Shown here piece after piece: positions 17,980 to 25,350 of a stretch of 64,000 nt of DNA (its first letter is position 1; each line of letters starts with the position of its first letter). The notes under the pieces were generated by a model that did no database searches, was not told the origin of the DNA, and saw only the letters and a program-made list of their open reading frames with translations. The DNA is from JAKACA01 sp963769255 (GTDB lineage Bacteria; Actinomycetota; Acidimicrobiia; Acidimicrobiales; Bog-793): the NCBI GenBank assembly GCA_963769255.1, contig CAVYKV010000001.1, forward strand, positions 3,162,001 to 3,226,000. The letters are read 5' to 3'. The position numbers and the translations under genes are program-made.

Positions 17980-18810
17980 TCAACGTTCTCCGCCGGCCAG
18001 CTGCCCGCCATCGATCCGCACGGTCGAGCCGGTGACGAAGCCGAGCCGGGGGGAAGCCAGGAAGGAGACGACGTCCGCCACCTCCTCGGGGAGGCCTGCT
18101 CTGGCGAGGGGGACGACGGACAGGCGGCGACGGAGATCGTCCGGCACCTCCAACTGCGGATTCGACGTCGTGGCGATGAACCCGGGCGCCACGGCGTTGA
18201 TCAAGATGCCGGAGCTCGCCAACTCCACCGCCAGTGCCCGCACGAGGGCACTCACGCCGGCCTTGGCCACCGAGTACGGCGCCACGCCGATCCCCGCCCA
18301 GTCGGCCGAAATCGAGCTGAGGGCCACGACGCGCGGGTGTGGCGACGCCTTCAGCATCGCCTCCGCCGCCCGGACGACCCGAACCAAGGCGAGGACGGAC
18401 ACGTCGAACACCCTCGTCCAATCCGCGTCGGGGACCTCCAGGGCGGGGCCGTAGGTCCACGTGGCGGCGTTGTGGACGACGCAGTCGAGCCGCTCGTAGC
18501 GCGCCGTGGCGAGGTCGACGAGGCCGGCGCAGGCGCCGGCGTCGGAGAGGTCGCAGGAGACGATGTCCCAGCCTTCCTGCTCGCCGAGGGCCTGCCCCTC
18601 GGCTGTCTCGACGCGGGCCGGCGCCCCGGTCCCCTCCAGCGGGTCATCCGAGAAGACGGTGCCGATGATCCGGTACCCGTCCTCCTGCAGGCGCTTGGCG
18701 ATGGCTCGACCGATGTTGCGTCCGGCGCCGGTCACGACGGCAACGGGAGCGTCGCCCGCTGCCTGTCGAGTGCTCAGGTGAGCGACGGCGAAGGCGGGCG
18801 GAGAACTCAC
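17980..18810 (-). CDS. SDR-family oxidoreductase (B1)
   Basis: The 276-residue short-chain dehydrogenase has the cofactor motif VVTGAGRNIG, the VHNAAT (NAA) segment, the catalytic Ser in ALSSIS and YSVAKAG carrying the catalytic Tyr and Lys. NAD(P)(H)-dependent oxidation or reduction of an alcohol or ketone is expected. It starts at GTG 18810, sharing a GTGA overlap with the stop of the Gfo/Idh/MocA gene. The B2 orthologue is at 52064-52936. Confidence 0.92.
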   Translation of the reverse strand: MSSPPAFAVAHLSTRQAAGDAPVAVVTGAGRNIGRAIAKRLQEDGYRIIGTVFSDDPLEGTGAPARVETAEGQALGEQEGWDIVSCDLSDAGACAGLVDLATARYERLDCVVHNAATWTYGPALEVPDADWTRVFDVSVLALVRVVRAAEAMLKASPHPRVVALSSISADWAGIGVAPYSVAKAGVSALVRALAVELASSGILINAVAPGFIATTSNPQLEVPDDLRRRLSVVPLARAGLPEEVADVVSFLASPRLGFVTGSTVRIDGGQLAGGER

Positions 18811-19814
18811 CGGGGAGCCTCCGCCCCGACCACGACACGCTGCCCCGTGGCGAGGGAGCGCTCGCAGGCGTCCACGACGACGAGGGTCTTGAGGCCTTCC
18901 CGGAGGTCACAAGCCACCCTCGACGGAACCTGCAGCTGGACTGCCTCGATGAACCGACGAACGCTCAGCTCGACGGGCAGCCGGTCCATCTCCCCTCGCA
19001 GCGGCTCCCCCCGCGACACCCCCTCGAGCCGGAAGATCGGATCGAGGGCGACGTGGAGCATGGCGTCGGCCGCAACGACGTCGAGCGCCCACGTCGGCTC
19101 GAGATGGGGTCGTGCGCACGCCACGGAGACCGAGCCCAAGGCTCCGGACTCGAAGAGCAGGCTGAGGGCCAGCACGGAACGGAATCCCGCCACCGAGACG
19201 TCGGCGATGGGTGGTGTCGAGGCGGCGGCCTGCACGGCGACGATCTCGCCTCCGAGGGCGCGTTGCAGGTCGATGTCGTGACTGGCCAACTCGTAGAGGA
19301 TTCCGCCCCCCACGGACCAGTCGGCGAACCAGTTGCGGGAGACGCCGGCCCCGATGCTCCTCCCGACGAGCATGCCGAGCGGCGTGGCGTCGAGCTCGGC
19401 CCGGATGTCGTCGAGGAACGGGATGGCCCGCCACTGGTAACCGACGGCGCCGACGACGCCGTCCGGCTGGGCCGCCACGATCGTCTCCGCCTCGTGCAAA
19501 CTCCTCGCCAGCGGCTTCTCGAGGTAGACGTGAATGCCCGCCCCCATGGCGGCGACGGTCGGCCCGGCGTGATCGGTGGGAGGGGTGCAGACGAAGAGTG
19601 CGTCGAACTCCCCCCACTCGAGGAGGGCCTCCCACGTGTCGAAGGTGTTCACCTGCTCGGGTGCGAGACGGCGGGCGAGCCGTTGCTTCTCGGCGTCGTT
19701 GTCGGCGACGGCGACGACGGTGGCACCGGGAAGCTCGTCGAGTGTCTTCCGGTGCGTGGTGCCCATGTGGCCGAACCCCAAAATGGCGACGCGCACCGGA
19801 GCTTCCCGCCTCAC
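18807..19814 (-). CDS. Gfo/Idh/MocA-family oxidoreductase (B1)
   Basis: About 335 residues from GTG 19814, which overlaps the upstream stop as GTGA; GTG 19796 is an alternative start. It has the dinucleotide-binding ILGFGHMGTTH, the ALFVCTPPTDH segment and the family EKPLARSLHEAE motif with the conserved EKP lysine, then the C-terminal substrate domain (GILYELASHDIDLQRALG). Such enzymes oxidise or reduce sugars, inositols or related polyols with NAD(P). Frame openness further upstream is a shadow of the deacetylase. The B2 copy at 52933-53923 is frameshifted. Confidence 0.9.
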   Translation of the reverse strand: MRREAPVRVAILGFGHMGTTHRKTLDELPGATVVAVADNDAEKQRLARRLAPEQVNTFDTWEALLEWGEFDALFVCTPPTDHAGPTVAAMGAGIHVYLEKPLARSLHEAETIVAAQPDGVVGAVGYQWRAIPFLDDIRAELDATPLGMLVGRSIGAGVSRNWFADWSVGGGILYELASHDIDLQRALGGEIVAVQAAASTPPIADVSVAGFRSVLALSLLFESGALGSVSVACARPHLEPTWALDVVAADAMLHVALDPIFRLEGVSRGEPLRGEMDRLPVELSVRRFIEAVQLQVPSRVACDLREGLKTLVVVDACERSLATGQRVVVGAEAPR

Positions 19815-20740
19815 CGCCCCGTCCCCCCGCCGCGATGCCACTCGTCGATCTCGCTGCCGGTGGCGAGCCAGACGTCCGGGAGGCTCACGATCGACTCCAG
19901 CACGTCGGTGGCGTACTTGATGCGGAAGGGCTGGCCGCTGACGTGCGCATGCAGGCAGAGGACCACGAGGCGCCCACTGCCGGCGCCGTCGCTCCAGAGC
20001 TCCGCCACCGCTGCCTTCACGAGGTCGGCCCAACGCCACGGAGGCAGCAGCCGCACCTTGCCCGCCATGAGGTCGTCGAGGTCGATCGCCACCGGCAAGG
20101 CCGTGAGCCGGTCGTCCCCGACGTGAAGGTCGTACGGCTGCTCGTCGTTGGCCCAGTCACACACGTAGCGGATGCCGAAGCGGCTCAGAAAGCCGGGAGT
20201 CCTCGTCGACTCCCCGTACTCTGCGCCCAGCCATCCCGTGGGAGGTGTGCCCGTTGCCGCCGTCACGCCGGCGACGGACTGCTCGATCCACGCCGCCTCC
20301 GTGGCGGCCGGCACCGACTCGTTGATGTACCGGCTCAAGGCCAGGCCGTGACCGACGAACTCGGCCCCCGCTCGTAGGCAGGCCTCCACGAGACGCCCGT
20401 GGTCCTCGAACAGCTCGGCGTCCATGGCGACCGTGGGGCGAACGCCGATCCTCGCCATGGCGTCCACGAGACGAAACGCCCCGACCCGCCCGCCGTAGGA
20501 GGCCTCGGAGACTCGCGAGATCTGGAACGCCCGCGGGTAGGGCCCGTACCGAATGGCACTCGGGGCCGGCTGGAAGGCCGGATCGGGAAACAGCTCGAGG
20601 TGTTCCACGCAGAGGACCACGGCGACGGCGAGCCGCGCCCCCTGCGGCCACGTGAGAGGGTCTCGAGCAGGGAGCGGATCCCAGCGCAGGTGCGGATTGT
20701 CACCACCGACCCGACGGGCCGCCCGGCCCGAGGCGCTCAC
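19811..20740 (-). CDS. polysaccharide deacetylase-family protein, PuuE-like (type B, B1)
   Basis: The 309-residue NodB-fold protein belongs to the PuuE/allantoinase-like branch, with VAVVLCVEHLELFPDPAF, VGHGLALSRYIN and VLCLHAHVSGQPFRIKY. In this branch the usual TFDDG motif is replaced by an EH-type motif. PuuE-type members open cyclic ureides; others deacetylate sugars. The GTG start overlaps the stop of the type A gene by 4 bp. The B2 copy (53923-54840) shares WDPLP/WSPMP, YGPYPxAFQI and most of the C-terminus. Confidence 0.87.
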   Translation of the reverse strand: MSASGRAARRVGGDNPHLRWDPLPARDPLTWPQGARLAVAVVLCVEHLELFPDPAFQPAPSAIRYGPYPRAFQISRVSEASYGGRVGAFRLVDAMARIGVRPTVAMDAELFEDHGRLVEACLRAGAEFVGHGLALSRYINESVPAATEAAWIEQSVAGVTAATGTPPTGWLGAEYGESTRTPGFLSRFGIRYVCDWANDEQPYDLHVGDDRLTALPVAIDLDDLMAGKVRLLPPWRWADLVKAAVAELWSDGAGSGRLVVLCLHAHVSGQPFRIKYATDVLESIVSLPDVWLATGSEIDEWHRGGGTGR

Positions 20741-21657
20741 GGCCCGCCATCCTCGGCCGGCGCGGCGAGATACGCGTCATAGAAGTTCTCGAGGTAGTAG
20801 TCGGCGATGGCCGCGCCGGTCGTGACCCATGCATCCTGGCGACCGAGCAGGTACTCGATCAGCTGGCGGAGGACGGCGATGCGATGCGGCTGCCCGAACA
20901 CGTAGCCGTGCAGCGCCACGCACATGACCCTCCCCGTGTCGGCGGCGTCACTGCTGAGGGCCTCGTACTGGTCGATCGCCATCTGGAGGAAGTCGTCGGC
21001 CTCGAGACCTGCCGACCCGTATCCAAGTGATAGCAAGGCGTCGTCGTTGATCTCGAACCCGTAGGGAACGCTGACGAGCCGCCCACCTGAGGTCCGGACC
21101 GGTACCGGCTGGTCGTCGATGCCCCAGTCGGCGCAGTACCGGATGCCGTGCTCGGCGGCCAGGTTCATCGTGTTCAGCGTCGTACTGCCGGCCGGGCCGA
21201 AGAATCCCCGCAACGGGGTGCCAAGGTGCTCCAGCACCGAGGAGGTGACGTCCTCGAAGAAGGAACGCTCCACCTCCTCGTCCATCCCGAAGAGGTACTC
21301 GGTGTTGTAGAGGCCGTGGCACATGACATCCCACGAGCGCTCACGTATCGCCGCGGTGATCTCCGGGTAATGATCCAGCACCGCCACGTTCAACGAGGCG
21401 GTGATCGGCATGCCAGAATCGTCGATCGCTCCGAGCATGCGCCAGAGACCCACCCGGTTGGAGTAGTCGTAATAGCTGTACATCATGGTGTCGGGCGCCT
21501 GCGCCACCCTCGGCCACGGATTGATGTAGTCGTTGCGGGGCGGGAGGAACTGGTAATGCTCAATGTTGAGCGCTAGCCAGACCGCTACTTTGGCGTCCCC
21601 CGGCCAGACGATCTTCGGGCGGTCGACGATGGCCCGATACTCGACGAACTCGCCGCT
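20737..21657 (-). CDS. polysaccharide deacetylase-family protein, PuuE-like (type A, B1)
   Basis: About 306 residues. GTG 21657 was chosen because GGGGGAG lies 8 nt upstream and the length then matches the B2 copy; the ATG at 21705 is in frame but has no ribosome-binding site and sits almost on the predicted transcription start. Motifs include VWLALNIEHYQFLPP, SLNVAVLDHYPE, DVMCHGLYNTEYLF and CVALHGYVFGQPHRI. With the type B protein it forms a pair that may act as one enzyme or on successive ring-opening steps (inference). It is the first gene of the B1 operon, driven by P1. Confidence 0.87.
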   Translation of the reverse strand, partial: SGEFVEYRAIVDRPKIVWPGDAKVAVWLALNIEHYQFLPPRNDYINPWPRVAQAPDTMMYSYYDYSNRVGLWRMLGAIDDSGMPITASLNVAVLDHYPEITAAIRERSWDVMCHGLYNTEYLFGMDEEVERSFFEDVTSSVLEHLGTPLRGFFGPAGSTTLNTMNLAAEHGIRYCADWGIDDQPVPVRTSGGRLVSVPYGFEINDDALLSLGYGSAGLEADDFLQMAIDQYEALSSDAADTGRVMCVALHGYVFGQPHRIAVLRQLIEYLLGRQDAWVTTGAAIADYYLENFYDAYLAAPAEDGGP

Positions 21658-21705
21658 CACGCGTGCGGCTCCCCCGGCCGGGACGCGAAACCCCTCCCGT
21701 TCCAT

Positions 21706-21748
21706 AACATTTGTTGCGCATTATGGTCCCGATCCCGCCAGCTGTCAA
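21706..21748 (-). promoter_or_regulatory. promoter P1 with operator-like element (B1 operon)
   Basis: On the minus strand: a perfect TTGACA -35 (21748-21743), a 17-bp spacer, a CATAAT -10 (21725-21720), then 4 nt and AACAAATGTT (21715-21706). The inverted element overlaps the expected transcription start, a classic repressor position. P2 and P3 have the same layout with the element at the same offset. Confidence 0.75.
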
Positions 21749-21906
21749 GGTCCGCCCGCTGCCGGATCCTGGTCGGAGGAGCCGGCCGCCGGGGCCCGAT
21801 CCGGCGGTCTCTTGGGCGCCCCCGGGGACGGATCGGCGCCGCGCCAGCAAGCCGCTCGATCGTCAGGCGGAGGCCGGGCCGCCACTGTTCGAGGGGCGGT
21901 ACCAGC

Positions 21907-22542
21907 TCACGTCGCCACCTCGTGGGACTCGTCCGCCCGCCTCGCCAGCTGCCCCCCGGGGGCGAAGCTCTCGATGTAGTCCTTGACGGCCAGGCGGAGC
22001 CTCTTGCGCACGGCAGGGGACGGGCTGAACACCCCCTGGATTCCGAGGCCGTCGATGATGGCGAGCGTCTGTGTGGTGGCCATCCCCACGTCGATGGCCG
22101 CGTCGATCATCTCGAGGGCCTGCGCGGAGGCCAGGAGCTCCTGGATCGTGGCGATCCGTTCGTTGTAGCTGCGGCTCTGCTCGAGGACGAGGTCCTCGTT
22201 CGTGTAGGCGCGGCCCCAGAAGACCAGCCAGACCCGCCACTCCAGCAGGCTCGTCTCGTTCAAGGGAAGCGAGTCCAGGAGGATTCGCTCCAACGCCTCC
22301 ATGGGTGGCCCGTGCAGCTCCGCCATTGCCCGCTGCCGGGACCTCCCGAAGACGTGCTTCACCGCCGCCAGGATGATGTCGTCCTTGTTCCTGAAGTAAT
22401 GGGTGACAAGGCCGGTGCTGCAGCCGGCGGCGGTGGCAATTCCCCTGATCGTTGCCGCCTCGATGCCGGAGCGGGCAATGACCTGACACGTCGCCTCGAT
22501 GACGGCCGCGCGGCGTTCGTCGTGGTCGACTACTTTCGGCAT
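21907..22542 (-). CDS. TetR-family transcriptional regulator
   Basis: About 211 residues from the ATG of MPKVVDHDERRAAVIEAT; the open frame further upstream is arginine-rich and probably untranslated. The helix-turn-helix TIRGIATAAGCSTGLVTHYF lies near residues 30-50, followed by a BetI-like C-terminal ligand domain. It lies downstream of a solute-binding protein and a cupin on the same strand and just upstream of the B1 operon promoter P1. It is therefore the best candidate to bind the AACNNNTGTT elements at P1, P2 and P3 (inference). Confidence 0.88.
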   Translation of the reverse strand: MPKVVDHDERRAAVIEATCQVIARSGIEAATIRGIATAAGCSTGLVTHYFRNKDDIILAAVKHVFGRSRQRAMAELHGPPMEALERILLDSLPLNETSLLEWRVWLVFWGRAYTNEDLVLEQSRSYNERIATIQELLASAQALEMIDAAIDVGMATTQTLAIIDGLGIQGVFSPSPAVRKRLRLAVKDYIESFAPGGQLARRADESHEVAT

Positions 22543-22765
22543 CGTCGCGGCGCCCTCGCATCCTGCGGCCGTCGGACTGCCCGCCCCCCGCCTCCGACGG
22601 GCTCTCGAGCGGCGGCGGCCGGCTCGGGTCGGCGGCACATGGCGGAGCGACGCTGCTCCCTGGAAACGTGCACGGCGGGAACCCTAGCGTTCCCGCCGCG
22701 AGGGCACCCCTTTGGGCCATGGGACAGCCCCGGATTGCCGCCTCCTGTCACTTCGTCCGTCCGGG

Positions 22766-23104
22766 TCAATCGTCGTAGTACACCCACTCCAAAGCGATCC
22801 AGCCGTCTTCAGACGTATAGGGGCCATGGGAGAACCCGGGAGGATTGCAGACGAACGTACCGGCCCCGAACGCCGTGCCGTTCTCGATGAAGGCGCCCTC
22901 GACGATGAAGCTCTCCTCCCAAAAGTCGTGGGCGACCGGCTCGGTGGACGCGTAGCCGGGCTCCGCCTTGATGAGACGGGTGTAACTTCCCGATTCCGTG
23001 TCTCTCGCCAGCTCACGCTCCCACAAGCCCGGGCTGCCCGGGAAGGGCGTCCAGGCGACGCTGTCGATTTGTTCCGGCGTCAGGAAGACCGCTTCTTTCC
23101 TCAT
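22766..23104 (-). CDS. small cupin-domain protein
   Basis: The 112-residue protein MRKEAVFLTPEQIDSVAW... contains GYASTEPVAHDFWEESFIVE, GTFVCNPPGFSHGPY and a terminal LEWVYYDD, a ChrR/cupin_7-like pattern with His and Glu in metal-ligand positions. GGAGG precedes the ATG. It lies 23 bp after the solute-binding protein, so it is co-transcribed. Its role may be a dioxygenase or isomerase of the imported substrate, or a sensor. Confidence 0.75.
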   Translation of the reverse strand: MRKEAVFLTPEQIDSVAWTPFPGSPGLWERELARDTESGSYTRLIKAEPGYASTEPVAHDFWEESFIVEGAFIENGTAFGAGTFVCNPPGFSHGPYTSEDGWIALEWVYYDD

Positions 23105-23127
23105 GACCCTCCACTCATGTCGCTGTC

Positions 23128-24774
23128 CTAACCGAGCCAGGCCTGCGTGAAGTCGTAGTTCCCGAGCGACTCACCGGTCTTCGAACCGTGCACGCCGTGC
23201 GTGCGGGCTGTGCAGGCATCGATGGTCGGGAAGAAGTACGGAATGATGTACCCGCCACTTGCATACTCTATGGCTTGCATCTCGTAGGCGATCTGGCGCT
23301 TCTTGGTCGCATCGACCGTACTCAACGCCTGCTGGAAGAGGCTGTTGAAGGCCGCTTCATGGAAGTGACACTCGTTGTACGGGGCGGAGTTACACGACCC
23401 CGCCGCAACCTGGATGAGGTACGGCGCGTAGCTCCACCAGTCCTGGGCAAACGTGAACTTCAGGTAGTTCGGTCCGTAGAAGGCGGTGTCCGTCAGGACA
23501 TCGAGATTGATCGTGACGCCGGCGGCCTGTGCCTGCTGTTTCAGGATCTGGGCGGCATTGACCGAGCCGGTGGCGATCGGGGCCGTCACGAGGGTGACGG
23601 TCAAGTCACTGCGTCCGGCGGCCCGCAGCAGCGCCTTGGCTTCGCTGATGTCCTGCTCCCGCTGCGGGAGGCTGCGATCGTAGTCAGGGTCCCAGATGGC
23701 GTAGAGGTCGTTGCCGACGATGCCGAGGTCGCCGAAGAGGATCGACTTCATCTGCGTCCGGTCGACGAGCGCCCTCATGGCTTGGCGCACTCGGACGTCG
23801 TTGAACGGCGGCTGGTCGACGCGCATGGTGAAGGGCGTCCACCCACCCGACTCGCTGACGAGGAGGGTCGCCCCGCCGTTGGTGACGGGCGCCTTCGACG
23901 CCAGGGACAAGGCGTTGATGACGTCGGCTTGGCCCGACAGGAGGGCGTTGACCTGCGACGTTTCATCGCTGAAGTCGGTGATCACCACCTCGTCGACGTA
24001 CGGCAGGCCCTCCACCCAGTAGTTCGGATTGCGGGTGAAGACGCTTTGCTGACCGGCGGTGAAGGACTTGTACTCGAAGGGCCCTGTGCCGACCGGCTTC
24101 TGTGGGTTGTAGTCCGTCGGGGCGATGAAGAAGTACTGCGCTGTCAACGCCTGCTCGAACGTCGAGTACGGGGTGTGCATGGGCAGGCGGATCGTGTACT
24201 TGTCGAGGATCTTCGCCTCGGCGAGGTTGACGGCGGCGAGGAGCGGGGCGCCGGGCTGGGGCGATTTGGGATTGACGATCTGCTGGAAGCTGTAGAGGAC
24301 GTCGTCGGCGCCGAGATCCTTGCCGTTGTGGAAGGTCACGCCGCTCCGCACCCGGATCGTCCATTCCGTGGCATCGGCGTTCGGGGTGACCTCACTGGCG
24401 AGTTGAAGGACGACGTCAGCGTTGTTGTCGAGCGTGACGAGCAGGTTGTAGAGCTGGTACATGCGGGCGGCGTCGACCGTGCTCTCGGGATTGAAGGGCG
24501 AGATCGTGTCGGAGGACCCACCGCCGCTGAGCCCGGCCGTCAGCGTGCCGCCTCGACGTGGTGCGTTGGTGGTGGTCGACGCCGCCACGGTCGTCGGCGA
24601 ACTGCTGGTGCTACTGCTGCAGCCGGCCGCCACGGCGCCGAGGCCCGCCAGCGTCAGCCCGGCGCCAACACCACCGAGCAGCTGACGGCGGCTGAACGTG
24701 CCCTCCGCCAGATCGGCGCCCAGCACTGAGCGACGCGACCGTCCGTCATGGACGTCGTCTTGAAATTCAGCCAT
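23128..24774 (-). CDS. ABC transporter substrate-binding lipoprotein, family 5
   Basis: About 548 residues starting at MAEFQDDVHD, chosen over the ATG/GTG 39 nt upstream because GGGGGG lies 5 nt before it. A Tat motif SRRQLLGG (RR 29-30) and a lipobox ending C52 are followed by Ser/Thr-rich linker and the SBP_bac_5 fold (TIRVRSGVTFHNGKDLGADD, KPVGTGPFEYKSF). No permease is adjacent; only a cupin and the TetR gene follow. Promoter P2 lies about 280 bp upstream, leaving a long leader. Confidence 0.92.
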   Translation of the reverse strand: MAEFQDDVHDGRSRRSVLGADLAEGTFSRRQLLGGVGAGLTLAGLGAVAAGCSSSTSSSPTTVAASTTTNAPRRGGTLTAGLSGGGSSDTISPFNPESTVDAARMYQLYNLLVTLDNNADVVLQLASEVTPNADATEWTIRVRSGVTFHNGKDLGADDVLYSFQQIVNPKSPQPGAPLLAAVNLAEAKILDKYTIRLPMHTPYSTFEQALTAQYFFIAPTDYNPQKPVGTGPFEYKSFTAGQQSVFTRNPNYWVEGLPYVDEVVITDFSDETSQVNALLSGQADVINALSLASKAPVTNGGATLLVSESGGWTPFTMRVDQPPFNDVRVRQAMRALVDRTQMKSILFGDLGIVGNDLYAIWDPDYDRSLPQREQDISEAKALLRAAGRSDLTVTLVTAPIATGSVNAAQILKQQAQAAGVTINLDVLTDTAFYGPNYLKFTFAQDWWSYAPYLIQVAAGSCNSAPYNECHFHEAAFNSLFQQALSTVDATKKRQIAYEMQAIEYASGGYIIPYFFPTIDACTARTHGVHGSKTGESLGNYDFTQAWLG

Positions 24775-25049
24775 TCGACCCCCCAAAGCCGGTGTGTCCA
24801 CAACGTTGGCCATCGGACGATTGCTTCGCGCAGTCCGAGCATTCCGGCATTACTGGAACCTGCTGGTGGATCCTCGAGAACACCGATGGTCTCTAGTCAT
24901 CGCGAACCGGGTGCGTGGCACGCGGACACACGATCCGTCACACGCCAGCCGTAGACCTCGTACCCCTCAGCGCGCCGACACGCTGCCGGGTGCCACGCCA
25001 AGCACGGGCACCGCGGAGACTTCTCCTTGCAGGGCTCCCTGTGATACCG

Positions 25050-25092
25050 AACAACTGTTGTGGATTATGCTCGCACCGGGACACCCTGTCAA
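25050..25092 (-). promoter_or_regulatory. promoter P2 with operator-like element (binding protein-cupin-TetR operon)
   Basis: On the minus strand: TTGACA (25092-25087), a 17-bp spacer, CATAAT (25069-25064), 4 nt, then AACAGTTGTT (25059-25050). The -35, spacer length, -10 and element offset match P1 exactly, and the operon it drives encodes the TetR regulator, so autoregulation is plausible. Confidence 0.75.
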
Positions 25093-25204
25093 GACGGCCA
25101 CTTTGGCCTGTCGGCTCGCGGCATGTGAGCCTCGGTGGGGCGGGGCGAGGAGCGTCTCGGAATCCCGATCGCAGTCCTTCTACTCTCACGATAGCCCAGG
25201 GTGG

Positions 25205-25223
25205 GGGGCTTGAATCAAGGGCC
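25205..25223 (+). promoter_or_regulatory. rifamycin-associated element (RAE)
   Basis: The 19-mer GGGGCTTGAATCAAGGGCC matches the known RAE consensus (as I recall it, GGGGCTTGCGGCAAGGCCC) in 15 of 19 positions; three of the four differences are in the central spacer. RAEs are found upstream of rifamycin-inactivating genes and mediate rifamycin-responsive expression. This one lies 128 bp upstream of the rph start. Confidence 0.8.
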
Positions 25224-25350
25224 ACGGTTGTGGTTTCAATACCTGTCTGCCTTCCGACCGGCGGGCTCGACGGCGGCGAGAACGAGATGAGGATGTGTCG
25301 ATGCGGTCTTCGACGAGGAGCCTGATGCCCCGACGCACCATGCCTCCGCC

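Larger units (their letters stand above)
24775..25350. other. intergenic region between the binding protein and rph
   Basis: This 576-bp divergent gap holds no convincing gene. It contains promoter P2 (25050-25092, minus strand) with a leader of about 280 nt for the binding protein, and the rifamycin-associated element (25205-25223) before rph. The leader has no obvious short reading frame with a ribosome-binding site. Confidence 0.6.

Noticed and set aside
21658..21705. ATG 21705 as a leaderless start of deacetylase A
   Set aside because: The GTG at 21657 has GGGGGAG 8 nt upstream and matches the length of the B2 copy; the ATG lies nearly at the predicted transcription start.
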